Source of the DNA: Ramlibacter ginsenosidimutans
GTDB taxonomy: Bacteria; Pseudomonadota; Gammaproteobacteria; Burkholderiales; Burkholderiaceae_C
Assembly (NCBI RefSeq): GCF_016654015.1
Contig: NZ_JAEPWM010000001.1
Coordinates: 1-64,000 of the forward strand
Reading direction: 5' to 3'
Length of the DNA: 64,000 bases
The notes below the pieces were generated by a model. It worked only from the letters and a program-made list of their open reading frames with translations, searched no databases and was not told the DNA's origin. Both the position numbers and the translations under genes were made by a program. Each line of letters starts with the position of its first letter. Position 1 is the stretch's first letter. Of this stretch, positions 50,419-58,313 are shown piece after piece.

Positions 50419-50504
50419 GCTGGGGTTCGCTGTCGCTCACCGCCAGCCTACCAATGCTCGTCCCAGCGAACCGTAGGCTGGCGGTGAGCGCAGCGAACCC
50501 CAGC
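50419..50504. repeat. REPIN-like inverted pair of family C
   Basis: The left arm at 50419-50451 and the right arm at 50473-50504 are reverse complements over about 32 bases, differing by one inserted base, with a 21-base spacer. Each arm matches the single copy at 46051-46082. The pair would form a very long hairpin between the LysR gene and the phasin-like gene. Confidence 0.8.
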
Positions 50505-50507
50505 TTG

Positions 50508-50864
50508 TCAGCGCAAGGGCGTACGCGCCAACCGACGCGCGTTCGCCGTCGCCTTGCGATGCACCGGCGCCAGGCCGCGCGCGAGCACTGCCTGCGTATC
50601 CACCAGCGGCACGCGCGCGCCTTGCAGCATCGCCATCCAGGCCTGCTGCATCGCCTGCGTCATGGCCCAGCCCATGGCGAACCAGGACTGCCAGAACGCG
50701 TGCGCCTTCTCCTGTGCCATGCCGTGGAACTCGCGGCGGTCGCGCGCATTGGGAACGGGACCGGCCAGCGCCATGCGCGTCAGGCGGTGCGCCATCACCT
50801 GCGGAACGGCGACCGCGAGTTCGGTGGCCTGGCGTGCCAGGGTGGTGGAGCGGGTACGTGTCAT
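50508..50864 (-). CDS. Phasin-like (polyhydroxyalkanoate granule-associated) protein
   Basis: 118 residues, mostly amphipathic helix. The block AVPQVMAHRLTRMALAGP followed by ARDRREFHGMAQEKAHAFWQSW matches a small Burkholderiales family usually annotated as granule-associated phasin (from memory). No PHA synthase gene is in the window. The stop lies only four bases from the REPIN-like repeat. Function is by family resemblance only. Confidence 0.6.
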   Translation of the reverse strand: MTRTRSTTLARQATELAVAVPQVMAHRLTRMALAGPVPNARDRREFHGMAQEKAHAFWQSWFAMGWAMTQAMQQAWMAMLQGARVPLVDTQAVLARGLAPVHRKATANARRLARTPLR

Positions 50865-50912
50865 GCGGCCAGTATGGGTGCCGCGGCCGCCGAACCGTGT
50901 CGGCCGTCTTCG

Positions 50913-51329
50913 TCAATCCGCGGAGCCGACCGGCGGGCCTTTCAGTTCCACCGTATTCCCCTCCGGGTCGCTGAGGTACAGCGACGGGCCCTGCCCTTCG
51001 GCGCCGAAGCGCTGCGCCACCGGTCCGGGCTCGACACCGTGGGCGCGCAGGTGCGCTCCGATCGCATCCGCGTCCCAGGGATCCACGCGCAGGCAGAAGT
51101 GATCGAGGTTGCGCCCTTCGCGGCCCGGCGCGGCGCCGCCCGCCCGGCCCAGTTCGCTGTCGACCGGGATGAGGTCGATGAGCCCGCGGCCGGCGCGCAA
51201 CTGCACCAGACGGATCTTCTCGTCGATGCGGTGCACCGGGCAGCCCAGCACCTCGCCATAGAAGCGAATCATCGCGTCCACGTCACGGACGCGCAGCACC
51301 AGGTGGTCGATCTCGCGGATGCGCAGCAT
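50913..51329 (-). CDS. VOC-family (glyoxalase-like) protein
   Basis: 138 residues forming one vicinal-oxygen-chelate module. IDHLVLRVRDVDAMIRFY starts the first beta-alpha-beta half and LYLSDPEGNTVELK ends the second, supplying the His and Glu metal ligands (H9 and the late Glu). Too short for a dioxygenase; similar proteins act on glyoxals or antibiotics, and the substrate here is unknown. Confidence 0.85.
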   Translation of the reverse strand: MLRIREIDHLVLRVRDVDAMIRFYGEVLGCPVHRIDEKIRLVQLRAGRGLIDLIPVDSELGRAGGAAPGREGRNLDHFCLRVDPWDADAIGAHLRAHGVEPGPVAQRFGAEGQGPSLYLSDPEGNTVELKGPPVGSAD

Positions 51330-51352
51330 GCGCCCATTGTGGACCGGCTGCC

Positions 51353-51826
51353 TCAGAACTGCACGAGCTTTGCCTCGACCGCTGCGCCCGCAATGCGCAG
51401 CTCGCCGGCCGAGATCGGGAGCTTGAAGCGCCGAGGCCCGGCGCTGCCCGGATTCACGTACAGCACGCCCTCGCGCTCCGCCACGCTGGGCTTGTGCGAG
51501 TGGCCGCAGATCACCACGCGTGCGTCCTCTGGCAGCACGAGATCCTTGAGGTCGTGGACTACGTGGATCGCGATGCCGCCCAGGCGCACCGTCACCTGGT
51601 CCGGCAGCGCGCCGGCCCAGGCACCGTGGTCGTTGTTGCCGCGCACGGCGGTGAGCGGCGCAAGCGCACGCAGCGCCTGCAGCACGGCGTCGCCACAGAT
51701 GTCGCCGCCGTGCACGATGTGGTCGCTGCCGCGCAGGTACTCGAGCACCTCCGGCCGCAGCAGGTTGTGCGTGTCGGAGACGACGCCGATGCGCAGCGCT
51801 TCAGCCTTCGTCGACCGCGAGGGCAT
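51353..51826 (-). CDS. YfcE/MJ0936-type metallophosphoesterase
   Basis: 157-residue calcineurin-like phosphodiesterase. The metal site is assembled from SDTHN, HGGDICGD, GNNDH and the late CGHSHKP, in the usual order for small cytoplasmic MPEs. The ATG start overlaps the end of the upstream 139-residue gene by 26 bases; no closer ATG, GTG or TTG start is seen that keeps VSDTHN. Confidence 0.88.
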   Translation of the reverse strand: MPSRSTKAEALRIGVVSDTHNLLRPEVLEYLRGSDHIVHGGDICGDAVLQALRALAPLTAVRGNNDHGAWAGALPDQVTVRLGGIAIHVVHDLKDLVLPEDARVVICGHSHKPSVAEREGVLYVNPGSAGPRRFKLPISAGELRIAGAAVEAKLVQF

Positions 51827-52220
51827 GCGCGATGCGCTGGCGGGCGGCGGCGAGCCGCTCCGGGTGGGTCTTCTTCAATCGGGCCAGCAGGCTGTCGATC
51901 TGCTCCAGCACGTCGATCGCATCGCGCTCCTTGACGTCCTCGATACGCGCCTGGATCTCGCGCAGGCGCTGCAGCGACTTGCGGCCCTGAGCCGTCTTCG
52001 GTGGCGCCTGTGTCGCGAGGTCGGCCAGCACCTCGGTGATCAGGCCCAGCTGCCGCCCATACGTCGCGACTTCGAAGGCCTTGCGCTCGATCACGGGATC
52101 GCCCGAGGCCGGCGCGATGCCGGCGAAGAACCAGTTGGTGTCGGGCCGGATGTCCTGCGCCACGGCCCCACCGAAGGGCATCGTGAGCTGCGGGGCCCAG
52201 AAGAAGAACCAGGGGACCAT
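51801..52220 (-). CDS. Conserved hypothetical protein, 139 residues
   Basis: I do not recognise a family. The N-terminal 30 residues are aromatic (VPWFFFWAPQLTMPFGG), and the rest is helical and charged with a likely coiled coil (LREIQARIEDVKERDAIDVLEQIDSLLARLKK). Codon use looks like the neighbours. It overlaps the metallophosphoesterase gene by 26 bases, implying coupling. The start at 52220 has GGGAGG close upstream. Confidence 0.65.
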   Translation of the reverse strand: MVPWFFFWAPQLTMPFGGAVAQDIRPDTNWFFAGIAPASGDPVIERKAFEVATYGRQLGLITEVLADLATQAPPKTAQGRKSLQRLREIQARIEDVKERDAIDVLEQIDSLLARLKKTHPERLAAARQRIAHALAVDEG

Positions 52221-52277
52221 GCGAACCTCCCTCGTCGAGGCGACAAGCGTACCGGTTTCGCTGTCCGTGGCAAGCCG

Positions 52278-52697
52278 CTACTCGTCGGGGATCAGCCGCT
52301 TGCCCAGCGGCACGGAGTCGTCCTGCGCGTAGCCGAGCTTGCGGTAGAACGCCCGCACCTGCTCGTTGGCGCTGCGCACCAGCAGGCTCACCTTGGGGCA
52401 GCCGCGCACCAGCATCTCCTCCTCGACGCGCCGCACCAGCAGCGTGCCCAGGCCTTGCCTCTGGTGCGCGGGAGCTACCGCCAGGTAATACATCCACGCG
52501 CGATGCCCGTCGTAGCCCGCCATCACGGTGGCGACCACGCGGCCATCCAGTTCGCCGACCAGGAACATCTCGCGCTGCACGATGCGCTTGCGCGCGATGT
52601 CCTTGTGCGGATCGTTCCAGGGCCGCGTGAGGCCGCACGCGCGCCACAGGGCGACCACCGCTGGTTCGTCGTCGTCGCGGAACGGGCGGATCTGCAT
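52278..52697 (-). CDS. GNAT-family acetyltransferase, YpeA-like
   Basis: 139 residues of the GNAT fold. The acetyl-CoA loop is APAHQRQGLGTLLVRRVE, preceded by AWMYYLAVAP and followed by SANEQVRAFYRKLGY. This closely follows the E. coli YpeA pattern (MEIRxFRQDDFExVI...). The substrate is unknown. It sits three bases downstream of the ABC exporter gene on the same strand. Confidence 0.85.
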   Translation of the reverse strand: MQIRPFRDDDEPAVVALWRACGLTRPWNDPHKDIARKRIVQREMFLVGELDGRVVATVMAGYDGHRAWMYYLAVAPAHQRQGLGTLLVRRVEEEMLVRGCPKVSLLVRSANEQVRAFYRKLGYAQDDSVPLGKRLIPDE

Positions 52698-52700
52698 CGG

Positions 52701-54626
52701 CTACATCCCGATCACTTCCGCGAAGCGCTCGCCCTCGGCGCTCTGCTGCAGGGCCCACATGTCGGCGTAGCGGCCGCTCCGCGCCAGCAACTGCTGGTGG
52801 GTGCCGCGTTCGACGATGCGGCCTGCCTCCATCACCAGGATCTCGTGCGCGTCCACCACGGTGGAGAGCCGGTGCGCGATCACCAGCGCGGTCTTGTTCT
52901 GCGCTGCGCTCTTCAGCTCCGCCTGGATGGCGCGTTCGTTGGCGCTGTCCAGCGCCGACGTCGCTTCGTCGAAGATCAGGATGGGCGGATCCTTCAGCAG
53001 CGTGCGCGCGATGGCCACGCGCTGCTTCTCGCCGCCGGAAAGCTTCAGGCCCCGCTCGCCCACCATGGTGCCGTAGCCCTTGGGCGTGGAGGCGATGAAA
53101 TCGTGGATGCGCGCGGCGCGCGCGGCCTCCTCCACCTCGGCGCGCGAAGCGCCCGGGCGGCCATAGGCGATGTTGTATTCCACCGTGTCGTTGAACAGCA
53201 CCGTGTCCTGCGGCACGATGCCGATCGCCTGCCGCACGCTGGCCTGCGTCACCTCGCGCACGTCCTGGCCGGCGATGGTGATGCGGCCCTGCTGCACGTC
53301 GTAGAAGCGGTACAGCAGCCGCGCCAGCGTGGACTTGCCCGAGCCCGAGGGCCCGACCACCGCCACGGTCTTGCCGGCCGGAATCTCGAAGCTCACGTCG
53401 TGCAGGATGGTGCGCGCCGGCTCGTAGGCGAAGGTGACGTGCTCGAAGCGCACGGTCCATCCTCCTGCACCCTCTCCCCTGCGGTAAGGGCCGGGCTCCC
53501 CTCTTCCTCCCTCCCCCCCTGGGGGAGGGTTGGGGTGGGGGCGCGCGCCCAAGGGCAGCGCCCCCGGCTTGTCCGCCACCTCGCGCTCCTTCTCCATCAG
53601 CGTGAACATCTTGTCCAGGTCGGTGAGGCTCTGCTTGATCTCGCGGTACAGCACGCCCAGGAAGTTCAGCGGGATGTACAGCTGGATCATGTAGGCGTTG
53701 ATCATCACCAGGTCGCCCAGCGTCATGCGCCCTTCGACCACGCCGGTGGTCGCGCGCCACAGCATCGCGACCAGCCCGATCGCGATGATCAGCTGCTGGC
53801 CCGTGTTCAGCATCGAAAGCGTCGTCTGCGCCTTCAGGCGGGCGATGCGCAGGCGCTTGAGGCTCTCGTCGTAACGATTCGCCTCGAACTCCTCGTTGTT
53901 GAAGTACTTGACCGTCTCGTAGTTCAGCAGCGAGTCGACCGCCTTGGTGTGGGCGGCCGAATCGAACTCGTTGGCCTCGCGCCGGTACTTGGTGCGCCAC
54001 TCGGTGATGGTGACCGTGAAGACGATGTACACGACCAGCGCGGCGATGGTGATCCAGGCGAACCAGACATCGAACTTCACGGCCAGGATGGTCAGCACCA
54101 TCGTGACCTCGATCAGCGTCGGCACGATGCTGTAGAGCGAATACGAGATCAGCGACTCGATGCCGCGCACGCCCCGCTCGATGTCGCGCGTCATGCCCCC
54201 GGTCTGGCGCTCGAGATGGAAGCGCAGCGACAGCGCATGCAGGTGCCGGAAGGTCTGCAAGGCGATGCTGCGCGCCGCGCCCTGCGTCGCTTTCGAGAAC
54301 ACGAGGTCGCGCAGTTCGGTGAACAGCGACGTGGACAGGCGCAGCAGCCCGTAGGCCACGAGCAGCCCGACCGGCACGACGAGGAGCGCCGCCGGGTCGG
54401 TCTTCTTGATGTCCATCGCGTCGATGAGGTGCTTCAGCAGCAGCGGCACGCCCACGTTCGCCAGCTTGGCGCCCACCATGAACAGCAGCGCGCCCAGGGC
54501 GCGCCACTTGTAGTCCCAGAGATAGGGGAACAGGCGCTTGAGCGTGCTCCAGTCGGAGCGCGACTGCGCCGCGCCGCCGGCGGGAAGGGGGAGGGAGGAG
54601 GAACTCAGTTCGCCGCTGCGGCGCAT
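52701..54626 (-). CDS. Atm1/ABCB7-type ABC exporter with in-frame palindrome insert
   Basis: 641-residue half-transporter. The six-helix membrane domain (about 30-335) includes KLANVGVPLLLKHLIDAMD and the Atm1-like ETVKYFNNEEFE. The ATPase domain has Walker A GPSGSGKS, signature LKLSGGEKQRVAIA and Walker B ILIFDEATSALD. Relatives export glutathione-bound sulfur or metals. Between the domains, residues 358-389 (PHPNPPPGGEGGRGEPGP and more) are encoded by a GC-rich palindrome and are not part of the family. The ATG at 54626 faces the divergent thioesterase gene 39 bases away. Confidence 0.88.
   Translation of the reverse strand: MRRSGELSSSSLPLPAGGAAQSRSDWSTLKRLFPYLWDYKWRALGALLFMVGAKLANVGVPLLLKHLIDAMDIKKTDPAALLVVPVGLLVAYGLLRLSTSLFTELRDLVFSKATQGAARSIALQTFRHLHALSLRFHLERQTGGMTRDIERGVRGIESLISYSLYSIVPTLIEVTMVLTILAVKFDVWFAWITIAALVVYIVFTVTITEWRTKYRREANEFDSAAHTKAVDSLLNYETVKYFNNEEFEANRYDESLKRLRIARLKAQTTLSMLNTGQQLIIAIGLVAMLWRATTGVVEGRMTLGDLVMINAYMIQLYIPLNFLGVLYREIKQSLTDLDKMFTLMEKEREVADKPGALPLGARPHPNPPPGGEGGRGEPGPYRRGEGAGGWTVRFEHVTFAYEPARTILHDVSFEIPAGKTVAVVGPSGSGKSTLARLLYRFYDVQQGRITIAGQDVREVTQASVRQAIGIVPQDTVLFNDTVEYNIAYGRPGASRAEVEEAARAARIHDFIASTPKGYGTMVGERGLKLSGGEKQRVAIARTLLKDPPILIFDEATSALDSANERAIQAELKSAAQNKTALVIAHRLSTVVDAHEILVMEAGRIVERGTHQQLLARSGRYADMWALQQSAEGERFAEVIGM
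53462..53556. repeat. Palindromic repeat inserted in frame in the ABC exporter gene
   Basis: Contains a perfect 9-base stem CCCTCCCCC / GGGGGAGGG (53509-53517 and 53521-53529) with a 3-base loop, inside a longer run of CCCTCTCCCC-type sequence. It stays in frame and adds about 30 residues rich in Pro, Gly and Arg to the linker between membrane and ATPase domains. Confidence 0.75.
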
Positions 54627-54665
54627 GGGGGACAATCCGTTCGGTTCTTTCCGGAGATTGTGCCC

Positions 54666-55088
54666 ATGTCCGCAAATCCAGGCGCGCCCCCCGCGCATCC
54701 CGCTCCGGCGACCCCGCCTTCCAACAAGGAACTGGTGCTGAAGGTGATCCCCATGCCGGCGGACACCAACGGCAACGGCGACATCTTCGGCGGCTGGGTG
54801 ATGGCGCAGGTGGACCTCGCCGGCTCGGTGCTGCCGGCGCGCATCATCCGCGGTCGCATGGCGACCGTGGCGGTGAAGGAATTCATCTTCAAGCAGCCGG
54901 TGCGCGTGGGCGACATCCTCAGCTTCTACTCTTCGGTCACTCGCATTGGCCGGACCTCGATCACCGTGGACGTGGAAGTCTTCGCCGAACGCTTCCGCGA
55001 GCAAGGCGCATTCGTCAAGGTGACCGAAGCGCTGGTGACCTACGTGGCGATCGACGACAACGGCAAGCCGCAGGCGATTCCGCGTTGA
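54666..55088 (+). CDS. Acyl-CoA thioesterase, YciA-like hotdog protein
   Basis: 140-residue hotdog-fold thioesterase. The core NGNGDIFGGWVMAQVDLAGS carries the catalytic Asp, followed by TVAVKEFIFKQPVRVGDILSF. This matches the YciA group acting on a wide range of acyl-CoAs. The ATG at 54666 gives a short Pro/Ala-rich head before the fold; the open frame continues for kilobases upstream but is antisense to other genes. Confidence 0.9.
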   Translation: MSANPGAPPAHPAPATPPSNKELVLKVIPMPADTNGNGDIFGGWVMAQVDLAGSVLPARIIRGRMATVAVKEFIFKQPVRVGDILSFYSSVTRIGRTSITVDVEVFAERFREQGAFVKVTEALVTYVAIDDNGKPQAIPR

Positions 55089-55104
55089 TCGGGCAGTGAA
55101 GACA

Positions 55105-55232
55105 AACAACCGGACGCAGAGGACGCAAAGGTTACGCAGAGGACGCAAAAGGACATCCAATTAAAAAAGGGAAGTCCATCTGCGTCCTTTCGCTCTTTTG
55201 CGACCTCTGCGTCCGGTGGTCCGCTCCTGCCT
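55105..55232. repeat. Dispersed inverted repeat family A, copy 3
   Basis: The most complete copy. The left arm at 55105-55153 (AACAACCGGACGCAGAGGAC, then CGCAAAGGTTACGCAGAGGA) and the right arm at 55175-55232 (GCGACCTCTGCGTCCGGTGG end) enclose a short A-rich loop. It lies between the convergent ends of the thioesterase and enoyl-CoA hydratase genes and could act as a bidirectional terminator. Confidence 0.85.
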
Positions 55233-55235
55233 TCT

Positions 55236-56039
55236 TCAGAACTTGCCGTGCCGTCCCTCGCCCTGCGCGAAGCGGGCCGCGCCTTCCAGCGCATCGGGGA
55301 TGCGGGGCTTGCTGCGTTGCCATTCGGCGTGCAGCGCCTCGGGCAGCGGCTTGCCCCATTGCTCGTAGGCATTGCGGCGATCGGCGCGCATCGTCTCCTG
55401 CGGGAAGCGGGCTAGCTGCTCGGCCAGCGCGATCGCTGCGTCGCGCGCCTGGCCGCGCGGGACGACGCGGTTGGCCAGGCCCATCTGCAGCGCCTCGGCG
55501 GCTTCCACCTTGCGGCCGGTGAGGATCAGGTCCATCGCGTGGCCCATGCCGATGAGCCGCGGCAGGCGCACGGTGCCGCCGTCGATCAGGGGCACGCCGA
55601 AGCGGCGGCAGTACACGCCGAAGTAGGCATCCTCCTCCAGCACGCGCAGGTCGCACCACAGCGCCAGCTCCATGCCGCCGGCGACGGCGGCGCCGCTGAC
55701 GGCTGCAATCACGGGCTTGTCCAGCAACAGCCGCGAGGGTCCCATTGGAGCCAGCGCCCTCGCGTCCGCGGCATCGAAGTCGAGGTCCGCGAGCACGCCG
55801 GCCCCGCCCGGCTGCTGCGCCATGCGCGCACCGAACTGCAGGTCCCACCCGGCGCAGAAATGCCCATTCGCGCCGTGGAACACGGCCACGCGCGCCTCCG
55901 GATCCTCGTCGAAGGCCACGAAGGCGGCGTGGAGGCGCCGCGCCGTGTCGGCGTCCACCGCATTGCGGACGTCGGCGCGATCCAGCGTGACGATGGTGAC
56001 GGCGCCCTGCTGCTCGATGCGAACGGAGTCTGGCTGCAT
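55236..56039 (-). CDS. Enoyl-CoA hydratase/isomerase family protein
   Basis: 267 residues of the crotonase fold. The oxyanion-hole segments are GHFCAGWDL and AAVSGAAVAGGMELAL. The catalytic positions read YFGVYCRRFGVPLIDGGTVRLPRLIG, where the second acidic residue of true hydratases is shifted, so the precise reaction (hydratase, isomerase or hydrolase) is open. The ATG at 56039 gives the usual start. Confidence 0.88.
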   Translation of the reverse strand: MQPDSVRIEQQGAVTIVTLDRADVRNAVDADTARRLHAAFVAFDEDPEARVAVFHGANGHFCAGWDLQFGARMAQQPGGAGVLADLDFDAADARALAPMGPSRLLLDKPVIAAVSGAAVAGGMELALWCDLRVLEEDAYFGVYCRRFGVPLIDGGTVRLPRLIGMGHAMDLILTGRKVEAAEALQMGLANRVVPRGQARDAAIALAEQLARFPQETMRADRRNAYEQWGKPLPEALHAEWQRSKPRIPDALEGAARFAQGEGRHGKF

Positions 56040-56169
56040 CCGCGCATTACACCGCGGCAGCGGCGCGCGCGCACGTAGCGGAAACGTGCGCTGATCCCCG
56101 CCGCCTGGCGCCGCTACAAGCCGAGACAAGCAGCCCCCGGGCGGCGGGTTTGTTGATACGCTCGTCCGG

Positions 56170-57258
56170 ATGAGTGCGCCCAACCCGCTGCAGAACCCCG
56201 ACCTGGAGTCGAAGTCGCTGCTGTTCCTGGTGCTGGTGGCCACGGTGCTGTTCGTGCTCATCCTGTGGCCCTTCTTCGGCGCGGTGTGCTGGTCCGTGTT
56301 CATCGCCATCGTGTTCTGGCCGATGCACCAGCGCTTCCTGCGCGGCAGCCATGGGCGGCGCAACATGGCGGCGGCCGCCTCACTCACCGTCGTGCTGCTG
56401 ATCGTGATCCTGCCGCTGGCGACGCTCGCGTCGTCGATCACGCAGGAAGCCTCCCTGCTGGTCGACGCCATGCGCACCGGCAAGTTCCAGCTGGGGACCT
56501 ACTTCGACCAGGCGATCGCGAGCCTGCCGGAGTGGCTGCGCAACCTCCTGCACCGCTTCGGCATCGCAGATCTCAGCCTGGTGCAGCAGAAGATCATGGC
56601 GGTGCTGGGCAACAGCGGCCACGCCCTCACCACGCGCGTGGTCGGCATCGGGCAGGTGACCATGGACTTCATCGTCGCGTTCTTCGTGATGCTGTACATG
56701 CTGTTCTTCCTGTTCCGCGACGGTGACCGGCTCTCGCAGTCGGTGGCGCGGTCGATCCCGCTGCATCCGCAGCACACGCGCCGGCTGCTGACGCAGTTCG
56801 CGACGGTGGTGCGGGCAACGGTGAAGGGCAACATCGCCGTGGCGCTGGTGCAAGGCGCCCTGGGCGCCCTGGCCTTCTGGTTCCTGGGACTGGCAGGCGC
56901 GGTGCTGTGGGGCGCCGTGATGGCGCTGCTGTCGCTGCTGCCCGCGGTCGGGGCCGCCATGGTGTGGGGCCCCGTCGCGCTGTACTACTTCTTCACCGGC
57001 GCGTTGATCAAGGGAGTCGGGCTGGTGGTCTGGGGCACCGTCGTGATCGGCCTGATCGACAACTTCCTGCGTCCGGTGCTGGTCGGCAAGGACACGCGCA
57101 TGCCGGACTACCTGGTGCTGGTGGCCACGCTCGGCGGCATCGTGGTGTTCGGGCTCAACGGCTTCGTCATCGGCCCGGTGATCGCGGCGGTCTTCCTCGT
57201 CAGCTGGGAGATGCTGGCCTCGGTGCGGCAGCAGCCCAGCGTGCCGCCGGGCGGCTGA
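56170..57258 (+). CDS. AI-2E family (PerM-type) transporter
   Basis: 362-residue inner-membrane protein with about eight hydrophobic segments. The family pattern is clear: paired N-terminal helices, the periplasmic amphipathic region (WLRNLLHRFGI), FFVMLYMLFFLFRDGDRL, and the C-terminal LIDNFLRPVLVGKDTRMPDYLVLVATLGG. Members include the AI-2 exporter TqsA and Na+/H+ antiporters, so substrate is uncertain. Start at 56170. Confidence 0.92.
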   Translation: MSAPNPLQNPDLESKSLLFLVLVATVLFVLILWPFFGAVCWSVFIAIVFWPMHQRFLRGSHGRRNMAAAASLTVVLLIVILPLATLASSITQEASLLVDAMRTGKFQLGTYFDQAIASLPEWLRNLLHRFGIADLSLVQQKIMAVLGNSGHALTTRVVGIGQVTMDFIVAFFVMLYMLFFLFRDGDRLSQSVARSIPLHPQHTRRLLTQFATVVRATVKGNIAVALVQGALGALAFWFLGLAGAVLWGAVMALLSLLPAVGAAMVWGPVALYYFFTGALIKGVGLVVWGTVVIGLIDNFLRPVLVGKDTRMPDYLVLVATLGGIVVFGLNGFVIGPVIAAVFLVSWEMLASVRQQPSVPPGG

Positions 57259-57268
57259 ACGCCGCGAC

Positions 57269-57487
57269 TCAGCTGCCGCTGCCGAGGCCCCCCATCGCGA
57301 ACACGGAGGTGGGGATGCGCCCGGCGAGCTGTTCAGCCGTCTCGGACATCCAGCTGCGCTTGCGCAGCTCCTCGACCTTGGCCTTGCGTTCTTCGGCGAG
57401 CTCTTTCGCGCTGAGGTCGGCGGCGTCTTCGATGACGATCAGGAATTCCTCGGGATCGATGGCCTGTACTGCGGGGATATTGGGCAT
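57269..57487 (-). CDS. Small conserved hypothetical protein, 72 residues
   Basis: Acidic protein: DPEEFLIVIEDAADLSAKELAEERKAKVEELRKR forms an acidic strand and a charged helix, and the tail is Gly/Ser-rich (MGGLGSGS). I do not recognise the family. Codon use and GC bias fit a real gene and it sits alone, convergent with the AI-2E transporter gene. Confidence 0.6.
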   Translation of the reverse strand: MPNIPAVQAIDPEEFLIVIEDAADLSAKELAEERKAKVEELRKRSWMSETAEQLAGRIPTSVFAMGGLGSGS

Positions 57488-57654
57488 GGCCGCGATTGTG
57501 CTTCAAGAGGGCGCATTTCCGACGCCCAGGGGCGCGAGTGAGAGCGCCGCGTGGGGTCATCCCACCGCCGGCCGCCGAGTCGTTGTAGCGAGTGCCAGGC
57601 GCGATCCACAGCAGCATCGCCGCGGAAGCCGGCGGGAGCCTGCAGGGCGCGGCC

Positions 57655-58005
57655 CTATCCCGCGGGAACCGGCAGCACCTCCATCACCTCGACGCCCTCG
57701 CCCGGGAAGATCGTGAAGTGAGGATGGTCCAGGAACAGGCGGGCAGCAGCGTCCTGCGATTCCGCTTGAACCACCGTGAAGCCGGCGAGGTTGTTACGAA
57801 TGTCGCTCACGCCGGACTTGCCGACCAGCTTGGTGCGGCTGAGGGGGCCGCCCATTTCGACGATAGCTGCCTGGTTGTCGGCCGCCCACTTCTTCCAGGC
57901 GGTGATGCCTTGCGACTCGCGTTGGCGGCGCTCCGGCTCGGAGAGCTTTTCCCATTGCGACATCGCGTCCGGGGAACCGGTGAAGACTGCGAGAAATCGC
58001 TTCAT
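57655..58005 (-). CDS. YCII-related (DGPF-like) protein
   Basis: 116 residues of the ferredoxin-like YciI/DGPF fold: MKRFLAVFTGSPDAM, EMGGPLSRTKLVG, FTVVQAESQDAAARLFLDHPHF and EVMEVLPV match the family in order. Usually small cytoplasmic proteins of unknown role, sometimes next to ECF sigma factors, which are not present here. AGGAGG lies five bases before the ATG at 58005. Confidence 0.85.
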   Translation of the reverse strand: MKRFLAVFTGSPDAMSQWEKLSEPERRQRESQGITAWKKWAADNQAAIVEMGGPLSRTKLVGKSGVSDIRNNLAGFTVVQAESQDAAARLFLDHPHFTIFPGEGVEVMEVLPVPAG

Positions 58006-58085
58006 GCTGACCTCCTTCGACCTGGGGTGCCCAGTCTACTGCCGAAGGGCCGATTCGCTCGGGCGCTCGCAAGCCCCTGCCGTCG

Positions 58086-58310
58086 TCAAAGCAAATCCGG
58101 ATTCGCCCGCCACACCGCCCAGGTCAGCACTGACGCGAAGCCGACCCACAGCACGTACGGAACCAACAGCAAGCCGGCCACGCGGCTGATGCGCGCGAAC
58201 GCGACGGCCGTCCACGCGACCAGTACCAGCAGCAGCGCCACCTCCGCCGCCGCCAGCGCGCCGCGGTCCCAGTTGAAGAACAGCCGCGACCACAGCGCAT
58301 TCGCTGCGAG
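58086..58310 (-). pseudogene. TspO/MBR-family remnant (C-terminal part only)
   Basis: On the minus strand the frame reads LAANALWSRLFFNWDRG, later FARISRVAGLLLVPYVLWVG and WAVWRANPDLL then stop, the last two to three helices of a TspO-type membrane protein (usual length about 160). Stop codons TGA and TAG lie in frame immediately upstream and no start codon is available, so only about 75 residues survive. The break falls next to the stop codon of the DUF6064 gene, suggesting a deletion junction. Confidence 0.75.
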
Positions 58311-58313
58311 CTA

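Noticed and set aside
49995..55088. A 1,697-codon open frame on the plus strand covering about 5 kb
   Set aside because: It is antisense to at least seven well-supported minus-strand genes and is rich in His, Arg, Gln and Val in the way of GC-rich shadow frames. Only its last 141 codons, the thioesterase, show a family.
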